Positions 19,677 to 30,323 of a stretch of 64,000 nucleotides of DNA are shown piece after piece. Numbering within the stretch: the first letter of the stretch is position 1; every line of letters begins with the position of its first letter. The notes beneath the pieces were generated by a model. That model was not told where the DNA came from, ran no database searches, and worked only from the letters and a program-made list of their open reading frames with translations. A program made the translations under genes and the position numbers. Source of the stretch: Neorhizobium tomejilense. GTDB taxonomy: Bacteria; Pseudomonadota; Alphaproteobacteria; Rhizobiales; Rhizobiaceae. Location of the stretch: assembly GCA_002968845.1 (NCBI GenBank), contig PVBG01000016.1:1-64000 (forward strand). The letters run 5' to 3'.

Positions 19677-20690
19677 ATGGACAAGACGCATCTGGTCGAC
19701 GAGATCACCGGCCACCGCCGCATGCGGCGTAACCGCAAGGCCGACTGGACGCGCAGGCTGGTGCAGGAGAACCGGCTGACGGTGGACGATCTGATCTGGC
19801 CGATCTTCATCGTTCCCGGCACCGGCATTGTCGATCCGATCGCCGCCATGCCCGGCGTCAACCGCATGAGCGTCGACAAGGCGGTCGAGGCGGTCAAGGA
19901 AGCGGCCGATCTCGGCATTCCGGCGATCGCCACCTTCCCCGATATCGAGATGGCGTTGCGCGACGAGACCGGCTCCAACAGTCTGGTCGCCAACAACCTG
20001 ATCAACCAGGCGACCGCCGCTTTCAAGAAAGCCGTGCCGAATATCGGCATCATCACCGACGTGGCGCTCGATCCGTTCACCAGCCACGGCCATGACGGAA
20101 TTCTCCGGGACGGCATCATCGTCAACGACGAGACGGTCGACCAGATCGTGCGCGCCGCCGTCATGCAGGCAGATGCCGGGGCCGACATCATCGCGCCGTC
20201 GGAAATGATGGACGGCCGAATCGGTGCCATCCGCCGCGGGCTGGACGCCGCGGGCCATCAGGATGTCGGCATCATGTCCTATGCGACGAAATTCTCGTCC
20301 GGCTTCTACGGGCCCTATCGCGAGGCGATCAATACCAGCGGCCTCCTGAAGGGCGACAAGAACAGCTATTACATCTCGCCGGCCAACGGCACCGAAGCGG
20401 TGCGGGACGCGGCTCTCGACGTCGAGGAAGGTGCCGACATGCTGATGGTCAAACCCGGCATCGCCTATCTCGACATCTGCTGGCGCATCAAGGAAGCGTT
20501 CGGTCTGCCCGTCTTCGCCTACCAGGTCTCCGGCGAGTACACGCAGATCAAGGCCGCCGCGATGAACGGTTGGATCGACGGCGAACGGGTCATGATGGAG
20601 ACGCTGCTCTGCTTCAAACGTGCCGGCTGCGACGGCATTCTTTCCTATTTCGCGATGGACGTGGCGAAGAAACTGGCGAAGAACGGGTGA
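19677..20690 (+). CDS. hemB: Delta-aminolevulinic acid dehydratase
   Basis: HemB joins two aminolevulinates into porphobilinogen in heme synthesis. From ATG 19677 (GGAGACTTTGCC upstream) the product has 337 residues. The Schiff-base lysines are in YATKFSSGFYGPYREA and MVKPGIAYLDI. The zinc-type cysteine triad is replaced: DVALDPFTSHGHDG has Ala/Asp/Asp where Zn enzymes have Cys, as in Mg-dependent enzymes of Bradyrhizobium and Pseudomonas. Confidence 0.96.
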   Translation: MDKTHLVDEITGHRRMRRNRKADWTRRLVQENRLTVDDLIWPIFIVPGTGIVDPIAAMPGVNRMSVDKAVEAVKEAADLGIPAIATFPDIEMALRDETGSNSLVANNLINQATAAFKKAVPNIGIITDVALDPFTSHGHDGILRDGIIVNDETVDQIVRAAVMQADAGADIIAPSEMMDGRIGAIRRGLDAAGHQDVGIMSYATKFSSGFYGPYREAINTSGLLKGDKNSYYISPANGTEAVRDAALDVEEGADMLMVKPGIAYLDICWRIKEAFGLPVFAYQVSGEYTQIKAAAMNGWIDGERVMMETLLCFKRAGCDGILSYFAMDVAKKLAKNG

Positions 20691-20751
20691 CCTTGTTGCC
20701 GAGGCGGTTTCATCCCATATCAATGTTCGAGAAACAGGAGATGTTGAAACG

Positions 20752-21210
20752 ATGAGCCTCGACCCGAACCCGACCTATGCCGCACCGGACGACTGGCGCG
20801 CCTATAGTGGCGTTCTTTCGCGGCGGGTGTTCGCCTTCATCCTCGACTACGTGATCGTGCTGCTTTTGTGCATTCCGGCCGCGGTCGTGGTGTTCTTCCT
20901 CGGCATCATCACGCTCGGTCTCGGCTTCATGCTCTATCCGGCCCTGTTCGTGATCGTCGCCCTTCTCTATTTCGGGATGACGCTCGGCGGGTCGGCTCAA
21001 GCCTCGCCCGGCATGCGCGCCATGGGGCTAGCCATGGTGCGGCTCGACGGCCGGCGGATGGATTTCCTGACCGCCATGGCCCACACGGTGATCTTCTGGA
21101 TCATCAACTCGGTGCTGACGCCGCTGATTCTGCTCGCCGGCCTGTTCATCGAGCGTTCGCGCCTCGTACACGACCTGCTGCTCGGCACTGTCGTGGTACG
21201 TACGTCGTAA
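20752..21210 (+). CDS. RDD family membrane protein
   Basis: The 152-residue product starts at ATG 20752 after AGGAGATGTTGAAACG. It has the RDD hallmark SRRVFAFILDYVIVLL in the first membrane segment, a second segment around residues 45-75, SPGMRAMGLAMVRLDG, and a third segment near the end. Function of the family is not settled; some members affect ion transport. It follows hemB by about 60 bases and may share its transcript. Confidence 0.88.
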   Translation: MSLDPNPTYAAPDDWRAYSGVLSRRVFAFILDYVIVLLLCIPAAVVVFFLGIITLGLGFMLYPALFVIVALLYFGMTLGGSAQASPGMRAMGLAMVRLDGRRMDFLTAMAHTVIFWIINSVLTPLILLAGLFIERSRLVHDLLLGTVVVRTS

Positions 21211-21337
21211 CGATTACGCTACTGGCCGAAAGTTTATGGCACTAGCCGGCTGCCTGTCGCAGCATATGGTTGACGTTTCGCTTTTATGCGCCATGGTATG
21301 ACATTTACGATCCTAAAGACCGGACTGCCACGACGCA

Positions 21338-22099
21338 ATGAACACCCAGGCAACGCCCTCACCGCAGTTCTACCTGACGGCCCCGGCAGTTTGTCCCTAT
21401 CTCCCGGGTGAAATGGAGCGAAAGGTCTTCACTCACCTGGTAGGCCCTCGCGCGGCCGAGATGAACGACCTACTGACCCAGGGCGGTTTCCGCCGTTCGC
21501 AGAACATCGCCTACCGGCCGGCCTGCGAATCATGCCGCGCGTGCATTTCCGTGCGCATCCTCGCTCACGAATTCGAGCCCGTGCGTTCGATGAAACGGGT
21601 TCTCGCCACCAATCGCGACGTGATCGCGACGGTTTACCCCGCACAGCCCTCCACCGAGCAGTTCTCGCTCTTCCGCCGCTATCTCGACGACCGCCATCAG
21701 CGGGGCGGCATGTCGGACATGTCGGCGCTCGACTATGCGATCATGGTCGAGGACACGCATGTCAACACCCGCATCATCGAGTACCGCCGCCGCGAGCCTG
21801 GCTCCGGCATCAGCGCCGAACCGAAGGGCGAGCTGCTTGCCGTAGCACTTACCGACATGATGAGCGACGGCCTTTCGATGGTCTATTCCTTCTTCAATCC
21901 GGAATATGAAAAGCGCTCGCTCGGCACGTTCATGATCCTCGACCACATCGCCCGCACCAGGACGCTCGGCCTGCCGCATGTCTATCTCGGTTATTGGGTG
22001 AAGGGTTCGGCGAAGATGGGTTACAAGACCCGCTTCCAGCCCCAGGAACACCTGACCCCGCGCGGTTGGGAAATCTTCGATCCCGCCACGGACATCTGA
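21338..22099 (+). CDS. bpt: Aspartate/glutamate leucyltransferase (Bpt/Ate family)
   Basis: This aminoacyl-tRNA-protein transferase attaches leucine (Bpt type) to N-terminal Asp/Glu and so marks proteins for ClpS/ClpAP. The 253-residue product has the N-terminal Cys motif [15 protein letters not shown], the [13 protein letters not shown] segment, and the GNAT-like C-terminal part with [13 protein letters not shown] and [15 protein letters not shown]. Bacterial members are often labelled arginyltransferase, but the Bpt group is leucine-specific. The gene is well separated from its neighbours, followed 10 bases later by an EamA gene. Confidence 0.93.
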   Translation: MNTQATPSPQFYLTAPAVCPYLPGEMERKVFTHLVGPRAAEMNDLLTQGGFRRSQNIAYRPACESCRACISVRILAHEFEPVRSMKRVLATNRDVIATVYPAQPSTEQFSLFRRYLDDRHQRGGMSDMSALDYAIMVEDTHVNTRIIEYRRREPGSGISAEPKGELLAVALTDMMSDGLSMVYSFFNPEYEKRSLGTFMILDHIARTRTLGLPHVYLGYWVKGSAKMGYKTRFQPQEHLTPRGWEIFDPATDI

Positions 22100-22109
22100 A
22101 ATCATCCCC

Positions 22110-23015
22110 ATGAAGGACCATAAAAAGGGCCTCGTGCTCACCGCGATCGGCGGCCTTGCGCTCTCCTTCGACGTGCCGCTCGTGCGGCTCGGGCATGGCG
22201 AGATGTGGTCGACGATTGCGCTGCGCAGCACCGCGACCTTCGCCGCCGCCATCATCCTGTGGCTGCTCGTCCGGCGCTTCGGCGCGACCCGCCCGGTGCT
22301 GATCCCCGGAAAAGCGGGGCTTTCCGCCGGGTTCTGCTACGGCATTTCGACGATCGCCTTCCTCGGCGCCGTCTTCAACACGGCAACCGCCAACGTCGTC
22401 TTCATCGTCGCCTTCACACCGATGTATGCCGCCATTCTCGGCTGGCTGGTCCTCAAGGAACGCCCCTCGCCTTCGACGCTCGTCACCATGCTGGTGATGT
22501 TTCTGGGCGTCGGCCTGATCGTCTCGGGCGGCCTTGCGGGCGGCCACCTGCTCGGCGACATCCTGGCGGCAACGGCCTCGTTCCTGCTGGCCTTAGCGAT
22601 CACGCTCAGTCGGGTGGCGCGCATCGACATGGGTTTCGTGCCGCTGGTCGCAACCATCATACCGGCAACGATCGGGCTTTCCTTCGTCGCCGCATCCTCC
22701 CTTGCCGGCACGGGCGGCTTTTCAGTCGCAGACCCCGTCTGGGTGACGTTCGACGGCGCGATCATGATGCCGCTCGCCTTCTGGTGCCTGGCGACCGGCC
22801 CGAAATATCTCTCCGGCCCCGAGGTCGGCATGTTCTACCTGCTCGAAACGATCCTCGCGCCGATCTGGGTCTGGCTGATATTTGCCGAAATCCCATCAAA
22901 CCGCACGCTCTTCGGCGGCTCGATCCTGGTACTGGCGCTGATCGGATATTCGGCCTGGCAGATGCGGCGGGTGGCGCGTCGCGATTATCTCGCAACGCGC
23001 CCAATCAGCTCCTGA
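22110..23015 (+). CDS. DMT family transporter (EamA)
   Basis: The 301-residue product has ten hydrophobic segments in two EamA halves (about 10-140 and 150-290), with the KERPSPSTLVTMLVMF end of the first half. It is a probable metabolite or drug exporter of unknown substrate. It starts 10 bases after bpt and is convergent with parC, whose stop codon directly abuts its own. Confidence 0.88.
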   Translation: MKDHKKGLVLTAIGGLALSFDVPLVRLGHGEMWSTIALRSTATFAAAIILWLLVRRFGATRPVLIPGKAGLSAGFCYGISTIAFLGAVFNTATANVVFIVAFTPMYAAILGWLVLKERPSPSTLVTMLVMFLGVGLIVSGGLAGGHLLGDILAATASFLLALAITLSRVARIDMGFVPLVATIIPATIGLSFVAASSLAGTGGFSVADPVWVTFDGAIMMPLAFWCLATGPKYLSGPEVGMFYLLETILAPIWVWLIFAEIPSNRTLFGGSILVLALIGYSAWQMRRVARRDYLATRPISS

Positions 23016-25298
23016 TCACCCGGCGAACTTCCCGCTCCGCGGAAAGCCCTTCGGAACGGCGCGGCCGGCGGTGGCGCGGTCGGCGATCCATTCCAGCAGT
23101 TCGTCCTTGTTGCGGGTGAAGGAGCGGCCGGCGCTGTCTTCCCAGGAAAGGCCGTCGGCCATGGTAAAGCAGCGGATGTCGGAAATGCCGCCGTCCTTGT
23201 AGCGTTGCAGGCGCACGCCCTTGCCGCGGGTCATTTCCGGCAGCTGCGCCAAGGGGAAGACCAGCAGCTTGCGGTTTTCGCCGACGACCGCGACATGATC
23301 GCCCGAGACCGGCACGACCAGCTTCGTCTCGTCGGGCATGGCGACGTTCATGATCTGCTTGCCCTTGCGGGTATTGGCGATCATCTCGCTTTCGGCCACG
23401 ACGAAACCGTTGCCCGCGGTCGAGGCGACGATCAGCTTGCGCTGTGGATCGTGGACGAAGGCGGTCAGGATGTCCTGGTCGTTCTCCATGTCGACGATGA
23501 TGCGGATCGGCTCGCCATGGCCGCGGCCGCCCGGCAATTTGTCGGCGCCGAGCGTATAGACCTTGCCGCCCGTCGTGACGAGCAGCAGCTTGTCGGTCGT
23601 CTGCGCCGTAAATGCGATCTTCGGCCCGTCGCCTTCCTTGAAGGTCAGCGTCGAGGTATCCGACATGTGTCCCTTCAGGGCGCGGATCCAGCCCTTCTGC
23701 GAGACGACGACGGTGATCGGCTCCTTCTCGATCATCGACTGGTTGATCGCGTCGATATCGGCATCCGGCGCATCGGCGAAGGTCGTCAGTCGCGCGTACG
23801 GTTTGCCGCGGCCCTTGGCGAAATTCTTGCGGACGTCCTGGATCTCGTGCTCGATCACCCGCCACTGCTTGTCTTCGGAGGCGAGCAGCGATTCGATATC
23901 CGCCTTCTCCTTGGTGAGGTTCTCGTGCTCGGTGCGGATCTCGAACTCCTCGAGCTTGCGCAAGGCGCGCAGCCGCATGTTGAGGATCGCCTCGACCTGG
24001 ATGTCGGAGAGCGACCAGCGCTCCATCATGACGGGCTTCGGTTCGTCCTCTTCGCGGATGATGCGGATTACCTCGTCGATGTTGAGGTAGGCGATCAAGA
24101 GGCCGCCGAGGATTTCCAGGCGCCGGTCGATCGCCGCCAGCCGGAAGCGCGAGCGGCGCACCAGCACGTCGCGGCGATGCGCCAGCCATTCCAGCAGCAC
24201 TTCATTGAGCGCCATCACCTTGGGCACCCGGCCCATGGAGAGCACGTTCATGTTGAGCGGCAGGCGGGTTTCCAGCTCGGAAAGCTTGAACAGCGATTCC
24301 ATCAGCAGGGTCGCATCCACCGTGCGGCTCTTCGGCACGAGAACGACGCGAACGTCTTCGGCCGATTCGTCGCGCACGTCCTCAAGCAGCGGCAGCTTGC
24401 GGGCGAGCAGCAGTTCGGCGATCTTTTCGATCAGGCGCGACTTCTGCACCTGGAACGGAATTTCGGTGACGACGATCTGGTAACCGCCGCGGCCGAGATC
24501 CTCGATGACCCAGCGGGCACGCACGCGAAAACCGCCGCGGCCGGTCTTGTAGGCTTCGACGATCGACTGTCGGCTGTCGATGATGATGCCGCCGGTCGGC
24601 AGATCGGGGCCTTCGATGCCGCCCTTGGCGGGCTCGGCCGGATCCGCCATCAGGTCCTCGATGGTCGCGGCCGGGTTCTTGATCAGGTGCAGCGCGGCAT
24701 CGCAGAGTTCGTGAACATTGTGCGGCGGGATCGACGTCGCCATGCCGACCGCAATGCCCGACGTGCCGTTGGCCAGCAGGTTCGGGAAGGCACCGGGCAA
24801 TACGACCGGTTCCGAATTCGATTCGTCGTAGGTATCGCGGAAATCCACCGCATCCTGGTCGATGCCCTCGAGCAGCAGTTCGGAGACCGCCGTCATCTTG
24901 CTCTCGGTGTAACGCATCGCGGCAGGGCTATCGCCGTCGATATTGCCGAAATTGCCCTGGCCGTTGACGAGCGGATAGCGCTGGGAGAAATCCTGTGCAA
25001 GGCGCGCCAGCGCATCGTAGATCGACTGGTCGCCGTGCGGATGGAAGTTACCCATCACTTCGCCGACGATCTTGGCGCATTTGCGGAAGGCTGCATTGGG
25101 ACGCAGGCCCATCTCGCTCATCGCATAGACGATGCGGCGGTGGACGGGCTTCAGGCCGTCGCGCACGTCCGGCAATGCACGATGCATGATTGTGGAAAGC
25201 GCATAGGCGAGGTAACGCTCTTCGAGCGCTGCTTTCAGATCGACCGGCAGGATATTGTCGCCGCCGTCGCCGCCGGGTGGTGTCAGGTTTTTTCCCAT
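23016..25298 (-). CDS. parC: DNA topoisomerase IV subunit A
   Basis: ParC cleaves and rejoins DNA in the decatenating enzyme with ParE. The 760-residue product contains [18 protein letters not shown], the catalytic Tyr130 in AMRYTESKM, and the C-terminal beta-pinwheel repeats ([16 protein letters not shown] and later blades). Size and the divergent GyrA-box fit ParC rather than GyrA. The start is ATG 25298 ([10 protein letters not shown]). It is divergent from the secreted protein at 25556. Confidence 0.95.
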   Translation of the reverse strand: MGKNLTPPGGDGGDNILPVDLKAALEERYLAYALSTIMHRALPDVRDGLKPVHRRIVYAMSEMGLRPNAAFRKCAKIVGEVMGNFHPHGDQSIYDALARLAQDFSQRYPLVNGQGNFGNIDGDSPAAMRYTESKMTAVSELLLEGIDQDAVDFRDTYDESNSEPVVLPGAFPNLLANGTSGIAVGMATSIPPHNVHELCDAALHLIKNPAATIEDLMADPAEPAKGGIEGPDLPTGGIIIDSRQSIVEAYKTGRGGFRVRARWVIEDLGRGGYQIVVTEIPFQVQKSRLIEKIAELLLARKLPLLEDVRDESAEDVRVVLVPKSRTVDATLLMESLFKLSELETRLPLNMNVLSMGRVPKVMALNEVLLEWLAHRRDVLVRRSRFRLAAIDRRLEILGGLLIAYLNIDEVIRIIREEDEPKPVMMERWSLSDIQVEAILNMRLRALRKLEEFEIRTEHENLTKEKADIESLLASEDKQWRVIEHEIQDVRKNFAKGRGKPYARLTTFADAPDADIDAINQSMIEKEPITVVVSQKGWIRALKGHMSDTSTLTFKEGDGPKIAFTAQTTDKLLLVTTGGKVYTLGADKLPGGRGHGEPIRIIVDMENDQDILTAFVHDPQRKLIVASTAGNGFVVAESEMIANTRKGKQIMNVAMPDETKLVVPVSGDHVAVVGENRKLLVFPLAQLPEMTRGKGVRLQRYKDGGISDIRCFTMADGLSWEDSAGRSFTRNKDELLEWIADRATAGRAVPKGFPRSGKFAG

Positions 25299-25555
25299 GG
25301 GCCTTGACTAGCGGAAAGCCTGATTCTCGGCAAGAAAGACCGGGCGACAGCCTGTGGATGAAGGCTTTTCCGAAGCCGAAATCAGCGTTTGGTTTACCCT
25401 TTATCGTCAGCCGCAATTTTGACGAAAGGAATGTGGAACAAAGCCATAAACCTTTTACCCGGCGTGCCTATAAGATGCCGCGAACCAGTGACCGAACTAC
25501 CGACAAACCCAAAACGAAACGCGGGCCGGATCATTGCCCGCCAGGAGGAAATCCG

Positions 25556-26746
25556 ATGCAATACTCCACCAAGGCCCGGCTTCTGCTCGCCGGCGCAGCG
25601 CTTTCGACTTTCGCCGGCCCGGCGTTTGCGCTCGACGGCAACGATCTCATCGCCAAGATCAACAGCGCGCTCTCGGTCCAGGGCGGCGCCGGCTTTTCGG
25701 CGGAGAAGGCCACCGTCAGCGGTTCGGACGTCACGCTCACCAATGCCAAAATCCTGATCCAGGCCGGCAAGCAGAGCCTGCCGCTCGGCACCGTCAAGTT
25801 CGAGGGCGTCGAAGAGGATAATGGCGGCTACACTGTCGAGACGGTCACGTTCGACAACGTCAACGCCACCCAGGACAAGACCGTCTTCACCGCCTCGGAC
25901 ATCTCGATCAGCGGCCTCACCGTTCCCGGCAATCCGGGCGGCGAAAGCCTCGAGGCAATCCTGCTCTATGACGAGGCGCATGTCGGCAAGATGACCGCCA
26001 CCGTCGACGGCAAACCGGCCTTCTCGGTCGACGAGGTGAACGTCACGACGGAGGTCGCCGACGACAATTCCTCCATCGGCTTCGACCTCCAGGCCAACGG
26101 CATCAAGAGCGACCTCAGCCTCGTCGATGATGCGCAGGCCAAGGACACGCTGCAGCAGCTCGGCATCACCTCGCTTGACGGCAAGGTCGCCATGTCCGGC
26201 GCCTGGACCCTCAAGGACGGCACGCTCGACATCGACGAATACGCGCTCGATTTCGCCAAGGTCGGTCGCCTCAACCTCGCCTTCAGCATGTCCGGCTACA
26301 CGCTCGACTTCATCAAGTCGGCGAATGAAACGGCCAAGGCGATGGAATCCAATCCGAACAAGGAAGAAGCCCAGCAGGCCGCAGGCCTTGCGATGCTCGG
26401 CCTGATGCAGCGCCTCACCTTCAACAGCGCCGAGATCCGCTTCGAAGACGCCGGCATCACCAAGAAGGCGCTCGACTATGCCGGCAAGAGCCAGGGCACC
26501 ACGGGCGAAGCCATGGCGCAGATGCTGAAGGGCATGACGCCGCTGATGCTGGCGCAATACAACGTGCCGGAACTGCAGAACATGGTCAGCGCTGCGGTCA
26601 ACACCTATCTCGACAAACCGGGCAGCTTCACGATCACTGCGGAACCGGCCAGTGCCGTCCCCTTCCCGATGATCATGGGTGCCGCGATGGGCGCACCAAA
26701 CACGCTGCCGAAGGTCCTCGGCGTCAAGGTCACCGCCAACGACTGA
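25556..26746 (+). CDS. Secreted protein of unknown function
   Basis: The 396-residue product from ATG 25556 follows a strong AGGAGGAAATCCG ribosome site. It has a signal peptide ending AGPAFA (about residue 23). The mature part is acidic and beta-rich with repeated short strands (VTLTNAKILIQAG, VTFDNVNATQDKTVF), plus a helical stretch around 255-290. This appearance resembles periplasmic proteins of the DUF945/AsmA-like kind, but no family can be named with certainty. A strong terminator follows. Confidence 0.8.
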   Translation: MQYSTKARLLLAGAALSTFAGPAFALDGNDLIAKINSALSVQGGAGFSAEKATVSGSDVTLTNAKILIQAGKQSLPLGTVKFEGVEEDNGGYTVETVTFDNVNATQDKTVFTASDISISGLTVPGNPGGESLEAILLYDEAHVGKMTATVDGKPAFSVDEVNVTTEVADDNSSIGFDLQANGIKSDLSLVDDAQAKDTLQQLGITSLDGKVAMSGAWTLKDGTLDIDEYALDFAKVGRLNLAFSMSGYTLDFIKSANETAKAMESNPNKEEAQQAAGLAMLGLMQRLTFNSAEIRFEDAGITKKALDYAGKSQGTTGEAMAQMLKGMTPLMLAQYNVPELQNMVSAAVNTYLDKPGSFTITAEPASAVPFPMIMGAAMGAPNTLPKVLGVKVTAND

Positions 26747-26764
26747 GGCCGGCGACAGTGATTC

Positions 26765-26798
26765 GAAAAGCCCCGGCGAGAAATCGCTGGGGCTTTTC
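26765..26798. terminator. Bidirectional terminator
   Basis: A 15-bp stem (GAAAAGCCCC... / ...GGGGCTTTTC) with a GAAA loop and A/T-rich flanks lies between the secreted-protein gene and the convergent SulP gene. T-runs exist on both strands. Confidence 0.88.
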
Positions 26799-26800
26799 CT

Positions 26801-28288
26801 TTAATGGGCCTGGGAACTCGACATCGAGGCATGGTCCTTGTCATGGAGTGCGAAGCGGTCGATCATGCCGGCGCTCGCCTCGTTGGCCCCCCGCACGGTC
26901 ACGTCCACACCTCGACGACGGTATTTGAGGACGACGTCGTCCAGCGCGCCGACCGCTGAAATATCCCAGAGATGCGCGTCGCCCACGTCGATCAGCACGG
27001 TCGCCACCGGCTCCTCGAAATCGAAGGACTTCAGCAGACTTTCGGCGGAGGCGAAGAAGATCTGTCCCTCCACACGATAGGTCCGGACACGACCGTCCGA
27101 AGAGAGCTCCGAGCGGACGCGGAAGAGCCGCGCCACCTTGCCGGCGAAGAAGATGCCGGAGAGCAGGACGCCGACCAGAACGCCTTTTGACAGGTCCTGC
27201 GTGGCGAGAACGGTCCCGACGGTCGCCAGCATGACGATCGACGAGGTTCCCGGATGGCGCTTGAGATCGACCACGGACTTCCACGAGAAAGTGCCGATCG
27301 AGACCATGATCATTACCGCCACGAGTGCCGCCACCGGCACCACCCTCAACACATCGTCGAGCACGAGCAACAGCACCAGCAGGAAAGCGCCGGCGACGAA
27401 GGTCGACAACCGCCCTCGCCCGCCCGACTTAACGTTGATCACGGACTGGCCGATCATCGCGCAGCCGCCCATGCCGCCGAACAGCGCCGCGACGATATTG
27501 CCGGAGCCCTGGCCGAAACACTCCTGGCTCTTGCTGCTTGTCGTATCCGTCATGTCATCGACGATCTGGGCCGTCAGCAGGGATTCCAGGAGGCCGACGG
27601 CGGCAAGCGCGACCGAATAGGGAAAGATGATCCGCAGGGTTTCGAAGGTCAGCGGCACCTGCGGCCAGCCGAAGGCAGGCAGCGTGGTCGGCATTTCCCC
27701 GAGATCGGCGACGGTGCGGACGTCAATGCCGAAGGCGAGTGCCACGATCGTCACCACGACGATTGCGACCAGCGGCGACGGGACCACCTTCGTCACGTAA
27801 GGGAACAGGTAGATGACAGCAAGCGCCACGGCGATCAGCACATAAGTCACGTTCGGAACGTTGATGAGCTGCGGGATCTGGGCGACGAAGATCAGGATCG
27901 CCAGCGAATTGACGAAACCGGTCATCACCGAGCGCGACACGAAACGCATCAGCCGTCCGAGCTTCAGGAAGCCGGCGAGGATCTGCAGCAGCCCCATCAG
28001 GATCGTCGCCGCAAACAGATACTGGATGCCGTAGTCGCGAACCAGCGGCCCCATCAGCACGGCAGTCGCTGCGGTCGCCGCTGAAATCATCGCCGGGCGG
28101 CCGCCGGTCAGCGCGGTGACGCAGGCGATTGCCACCGAGGCAAACAGGCCGACCTTGGGATCGACGCCGGCGATGACCGAAAACCCGACGGCTTCCGGGA
28201 TGAGCGCCAGCGCCACGACAATGCCGGAGAGAACGTCGCCGCGAATGTTGGAAAACCATTCGCGGCGGTAAGCTGAAATTCTGTTCAT
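26801..28288 (-). CDS. SulP family inorganic anion transporter
   Basis: The 495-residue product from ATG 28288 ([20 protein letters not shown]) has the SulP membrane domain (about residues 20-370), with [16 protein letters not shown] and [23 protein letters not shown]-terminal STAS domain includes [20 protein letters not shown]. Substrate may be sulfate, bicarbonate or another anion. An ATG at 28315 would add nine residues; neither start has a clear ribosome site. It probably stands as a single-gene unit. Confidence 0.9.
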   Translation of the reverse strand: MNRISAYRREWFSNIRGDVLSGIVVALALIPEAVGFSVIAGVDPKVGLFASVAIACVTALTGGRPAMISAATAATAVLMGPLVRDYGIQYLFAATILMGLLQILAGFLKLGRLMRFVSRSVMTGFVNSLAILIFVAQIPQLINVPNVTYVLIAVALAVIYLFPYVTKVVPSPLVAIVVVTIVALAFGIDVRTVADLGEMPTTLPAFGWPQVPLTFETLRIIFPYSVALAAVGLLESLLTAQIVDDMTDTTSSKSQECFGQGSGNIVAALFGGMGGCAMIGQSVINVKSGGRGRLSTFVAGAFLLVLLLVLDDVLRVVPVAALVAVMIMVSIGTFSWKSVVDLKRHPGTSSIVMLATVGTVLATQDLSKGVLVGVLLSGIFFAGKVARLFRVRSELSSDGRVRTYRVEGQIFFASAESLLKSFDFEEPVATVLIDVGDAHLWDISAVGALDDVVLKYRRRGVDVTVRGANEASAGMIDRFALHDKDHASMSSSQAH

Positions 28289-28476
28289 GAGGAAAAGTTC
28301 GCAAAAAAATCGCATCCGCCGGGAGGATTATCCAGGTGTAACCAGACGTAAATGGGGCTGATGCTTTGCGTTGTCCGGCGGATCGGCGGCCGGAAGAGCC
28401 ACCCGGGAGTCACACCCGAGTCCTTGTGATGGCAAACCATAGAGGGTCGGATGCTGCGGCGCAATGTCACCAACAG

Positions 28477-28504
28477 AAAACCCGGCGATCGCTCGCCGGG
28501 TTCT
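28477..28504 (-). terminator. Terminator after DUF1236 gene
   Basis: On the minus strand: AACCCGGCGA, loop GCGA, TCGCCGGGTT, then TTC. It lies about 30 bases after the stop of the gene at 28532. The T-run is short. Confidence 0.7.
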
Positions 28505-28531
28505 TGTGCTCGAAAGAGAGCAGGATGGAAA

Positions 28532-28852
28532 TTATTCCAGAACCTGGATGACGGTCCGGGTCTGCGGATTGACGATAACGCGGCGATCGTTGACGACCGT
28601 GTAGGCATAATCGTCGTAACCCTCGACCCTGCGCACTTCTACCGTCTCCGGCAGCGCGGCCCCGACAGCGACCTCTCCCTCGTAGGAGATAGATGGAACG
28701 CTCTGCTCCATGACATAGGTGCGGACTTCGCCGGGCAGGACGACCGTCGAATTGGTCGTGACCGGATCCTGGGTGACGATCGTCGTCTGGGCGTAAGCCA
28801 CGCCCGAGAGTGCGATCAGGACCGCCGACGCGGCCAGTAGGGTCTTGCGCAT
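28532..28852 (-). CDS. DUF1236 domain periplasmic protein
   Basis: The 106-residue product (ATG 28852, GGGAGAAAAAGAC upstream) has a signal peptide ending GVAYA. A C-terminal DUF1236-type segment contains YAYTVVNDRRVIVNPQTRTV. DUF1236 proteins are common small envelope proteins of Rhizobiales with no known activity. The longer frame to 29005 is rejected because it lacks a signal peptide and ribosome site. Confidence 0.82.
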   Translation of the reverse strand: MRKTLLAASAVLIALSGVAYAQTTIVTQDPVTTNSTVVLPGEVRTYVMEQSVPSISYEGEVAVGAALPETVEVRRVEGYDDYAYTVVNDRRVIVNPQTRTVIQVLE

Positions 28853-29098
28853 GTCTTTTTCTCCCTGTGCTTCTGCTGTTCTAACAACAAAAGGGCGCGG
28901 ATATGGTTCCCGTATTCGCTTGACGCACGGGACGCTAGGACGGCATCCTGACGCCCCAGGCGGGCTCGAGTGACACCATTGCGGTGGCGAGGCAGGGACC
29001 AGCAACCGGGCATAGGCAGATGTTTTTATCGCTCAGAGGATCGTCCCTCTCCCGAGGCGACCCTAGATAACGGTGTCTTTTAGCGGAGGTTTTGCGCC

Positions 29099-30253
29099 AT
29101 GAATTTGCCAATCCAAGCATCGACCCGGATATTCTGCCCCAGCATCGACGCGGCGATCGATGATGCCCTCGCCGCCAAACGGCTCGTCGGCACCGTGGTG
29201 ATGGTCGCCAGGGACGGCGAAATCGTCTACCGCCGCGCCGCCGGATTGGCGGACCGGGAAGCGGGCCTGAAGGCCAGCGAGGACACGATCTTCCGCCTGG
29301 CCTCGATAACCAAGCCGATCGTCACCATCACCGCCATGCGGCTGATCGAACAGGGCCGCATCGGCCTCGACGATCCGGTGACGAAATGGCTGCCGGACTT
29401 CCGGCCGCGGCTCGAAGACGGGTCCGAACCGGCGATCCTCATCCGGCATCTCCTCACCCACACCTCCGGCCTCAGCTATTGTTTTCACCTGGAAGATGGT
29501 CCCTATGTCCGGGCCGGCGTGTCGGATGGCGTCGATCAGCCGGGCCTCTCGCTGGAAGAGAACCTCCGCCGCGTCGCCTCCGTGCCGTTGCTCTTTGCGC
29601 CCGGCACCGGCTGGCAATATTCCGTCGCCATGGACGTGATCGGCGGCGTCATCGAGAAGGAGACCGGCAAACGCCTCGGCGAGGCCGTCGCCGAGCTGGT
29701 CATGCGGCCGCTCGGACTTTCCGATACCGGCTTCACCGTTGTGGACCGTAGCCGGCTCGCGGCACCTTACGTTGATGGTTCACCCGAACCGAAGCGCATG
29801 GGCGAGACGGAGAAGGTCCGTGCGCTCGACGGATCGGTGACGTTCGCGCCGGACCGGATCTTCAACCCCGTATCCTTCCATTCCGGCGGCGGCGGCATGG
29901 CCGGGACCGCCTCCGACGTGCTGACCGTGCTCGAAACCATCCGTAAAGGCGGCGCGCCGCTACTGTCGGAAAACACGGTTCGGCAGATGACGACGAACCA
30001 GATCGGCGATCTGCTGGAGCCGACGCGGCCGGGCTTCGGGTTCGGTTTCGGCTGGGCGATCGTGCTCGATCCGGCAAAGGCGGGACTGCCGGTTTCGCCC
30101 GGTTCGCTGCAATGGGGCGGCGTCTACGGCCACCACTGGTTCATGGACCTCGCGAAGAAAATCACGCTGGTGGGGCTGACCAACACGACGCTCGAAGGCA
30201 TGTGGGGCCAATTCACGCTGAACCTCAAAAAAGCCGTCGCCGCCGACCTTTAG
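29099..30253 (+). CDS. Serine hydrolase, beta-lactamase/esterase family
   Basis: The 384-residue product has the class C beta-lactamase fold. The nucleophile motif SITK is in FRLASITKPIVTI (about residues 64-67), and HLLTHTSGLSYCF follows. The second motif is YSVAMD in place of the usual YSN, and GGGGMAGTASDVL is near the C-terminal part. There is no signal peptide, so it probably acts in the cytoplasm as an esterase or peptidase, not on antibiotics. GGAGGTTTTGCGCC precedes the ATG. A terminator follows. Confidence 0.88.
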   Translation: MNLPIQASTRIFCPSIDAAIDDALAAKRLVGTVVMVARDGEIVYRRAAGLADREAGLKASEDTIFRLASITKPIVTITAMRLIEQGRIGLDDPVTKWLPDFRPRLEDGSEPAILIRHLLTHTSGLSYCFHLEDGPYVRAGVSDGVDQPGLSLEENLRRVASVPLLFAPGTGWQYSVAMDVIGGVIEKETGKRLGEAVAELVMRPLGLSDTGFTVVDRSRLAAPYVDGSPEPKRMGETEKVRALDGSVTFAPDRIFNPVSFHSGGGGMAGTASDVLTVLETIRKGGAPLLSENTVRQMTTNQIGDLLEPTRPGFGFGFGWAIVLDPAKAGLPVSPGSLQWGGVYGHHWFMDLAKKITLVGLTNTTLEGMWGQFTLNLKKAVAADL

Positions 30254-30278
30254 GCCGGCGATCCTCAGAGATTGAATC

Positions 30279-30309
30279 AAAAAGCCCGGCACATGGCCGG
30301 GCTTTTTTT
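30279..30309 (+). terminator. Rho-independent terminator
   Basis: AAAAAGCCCGGC, loop ACAT, GCCGGGC-type arm (GGCCGGGC), then seven T. It stops the serine hydrolase transcript and, on the other strand, can stop aspS. Confidence 0.9.
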
Positions 30310-30323
30310 GTTCGCTTCAAAAC

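Noticed and set aside
23205-25307. 700-codon open frame opposite parC
   Set aside because: Mirror frame of parC with composition noise; no start signal.
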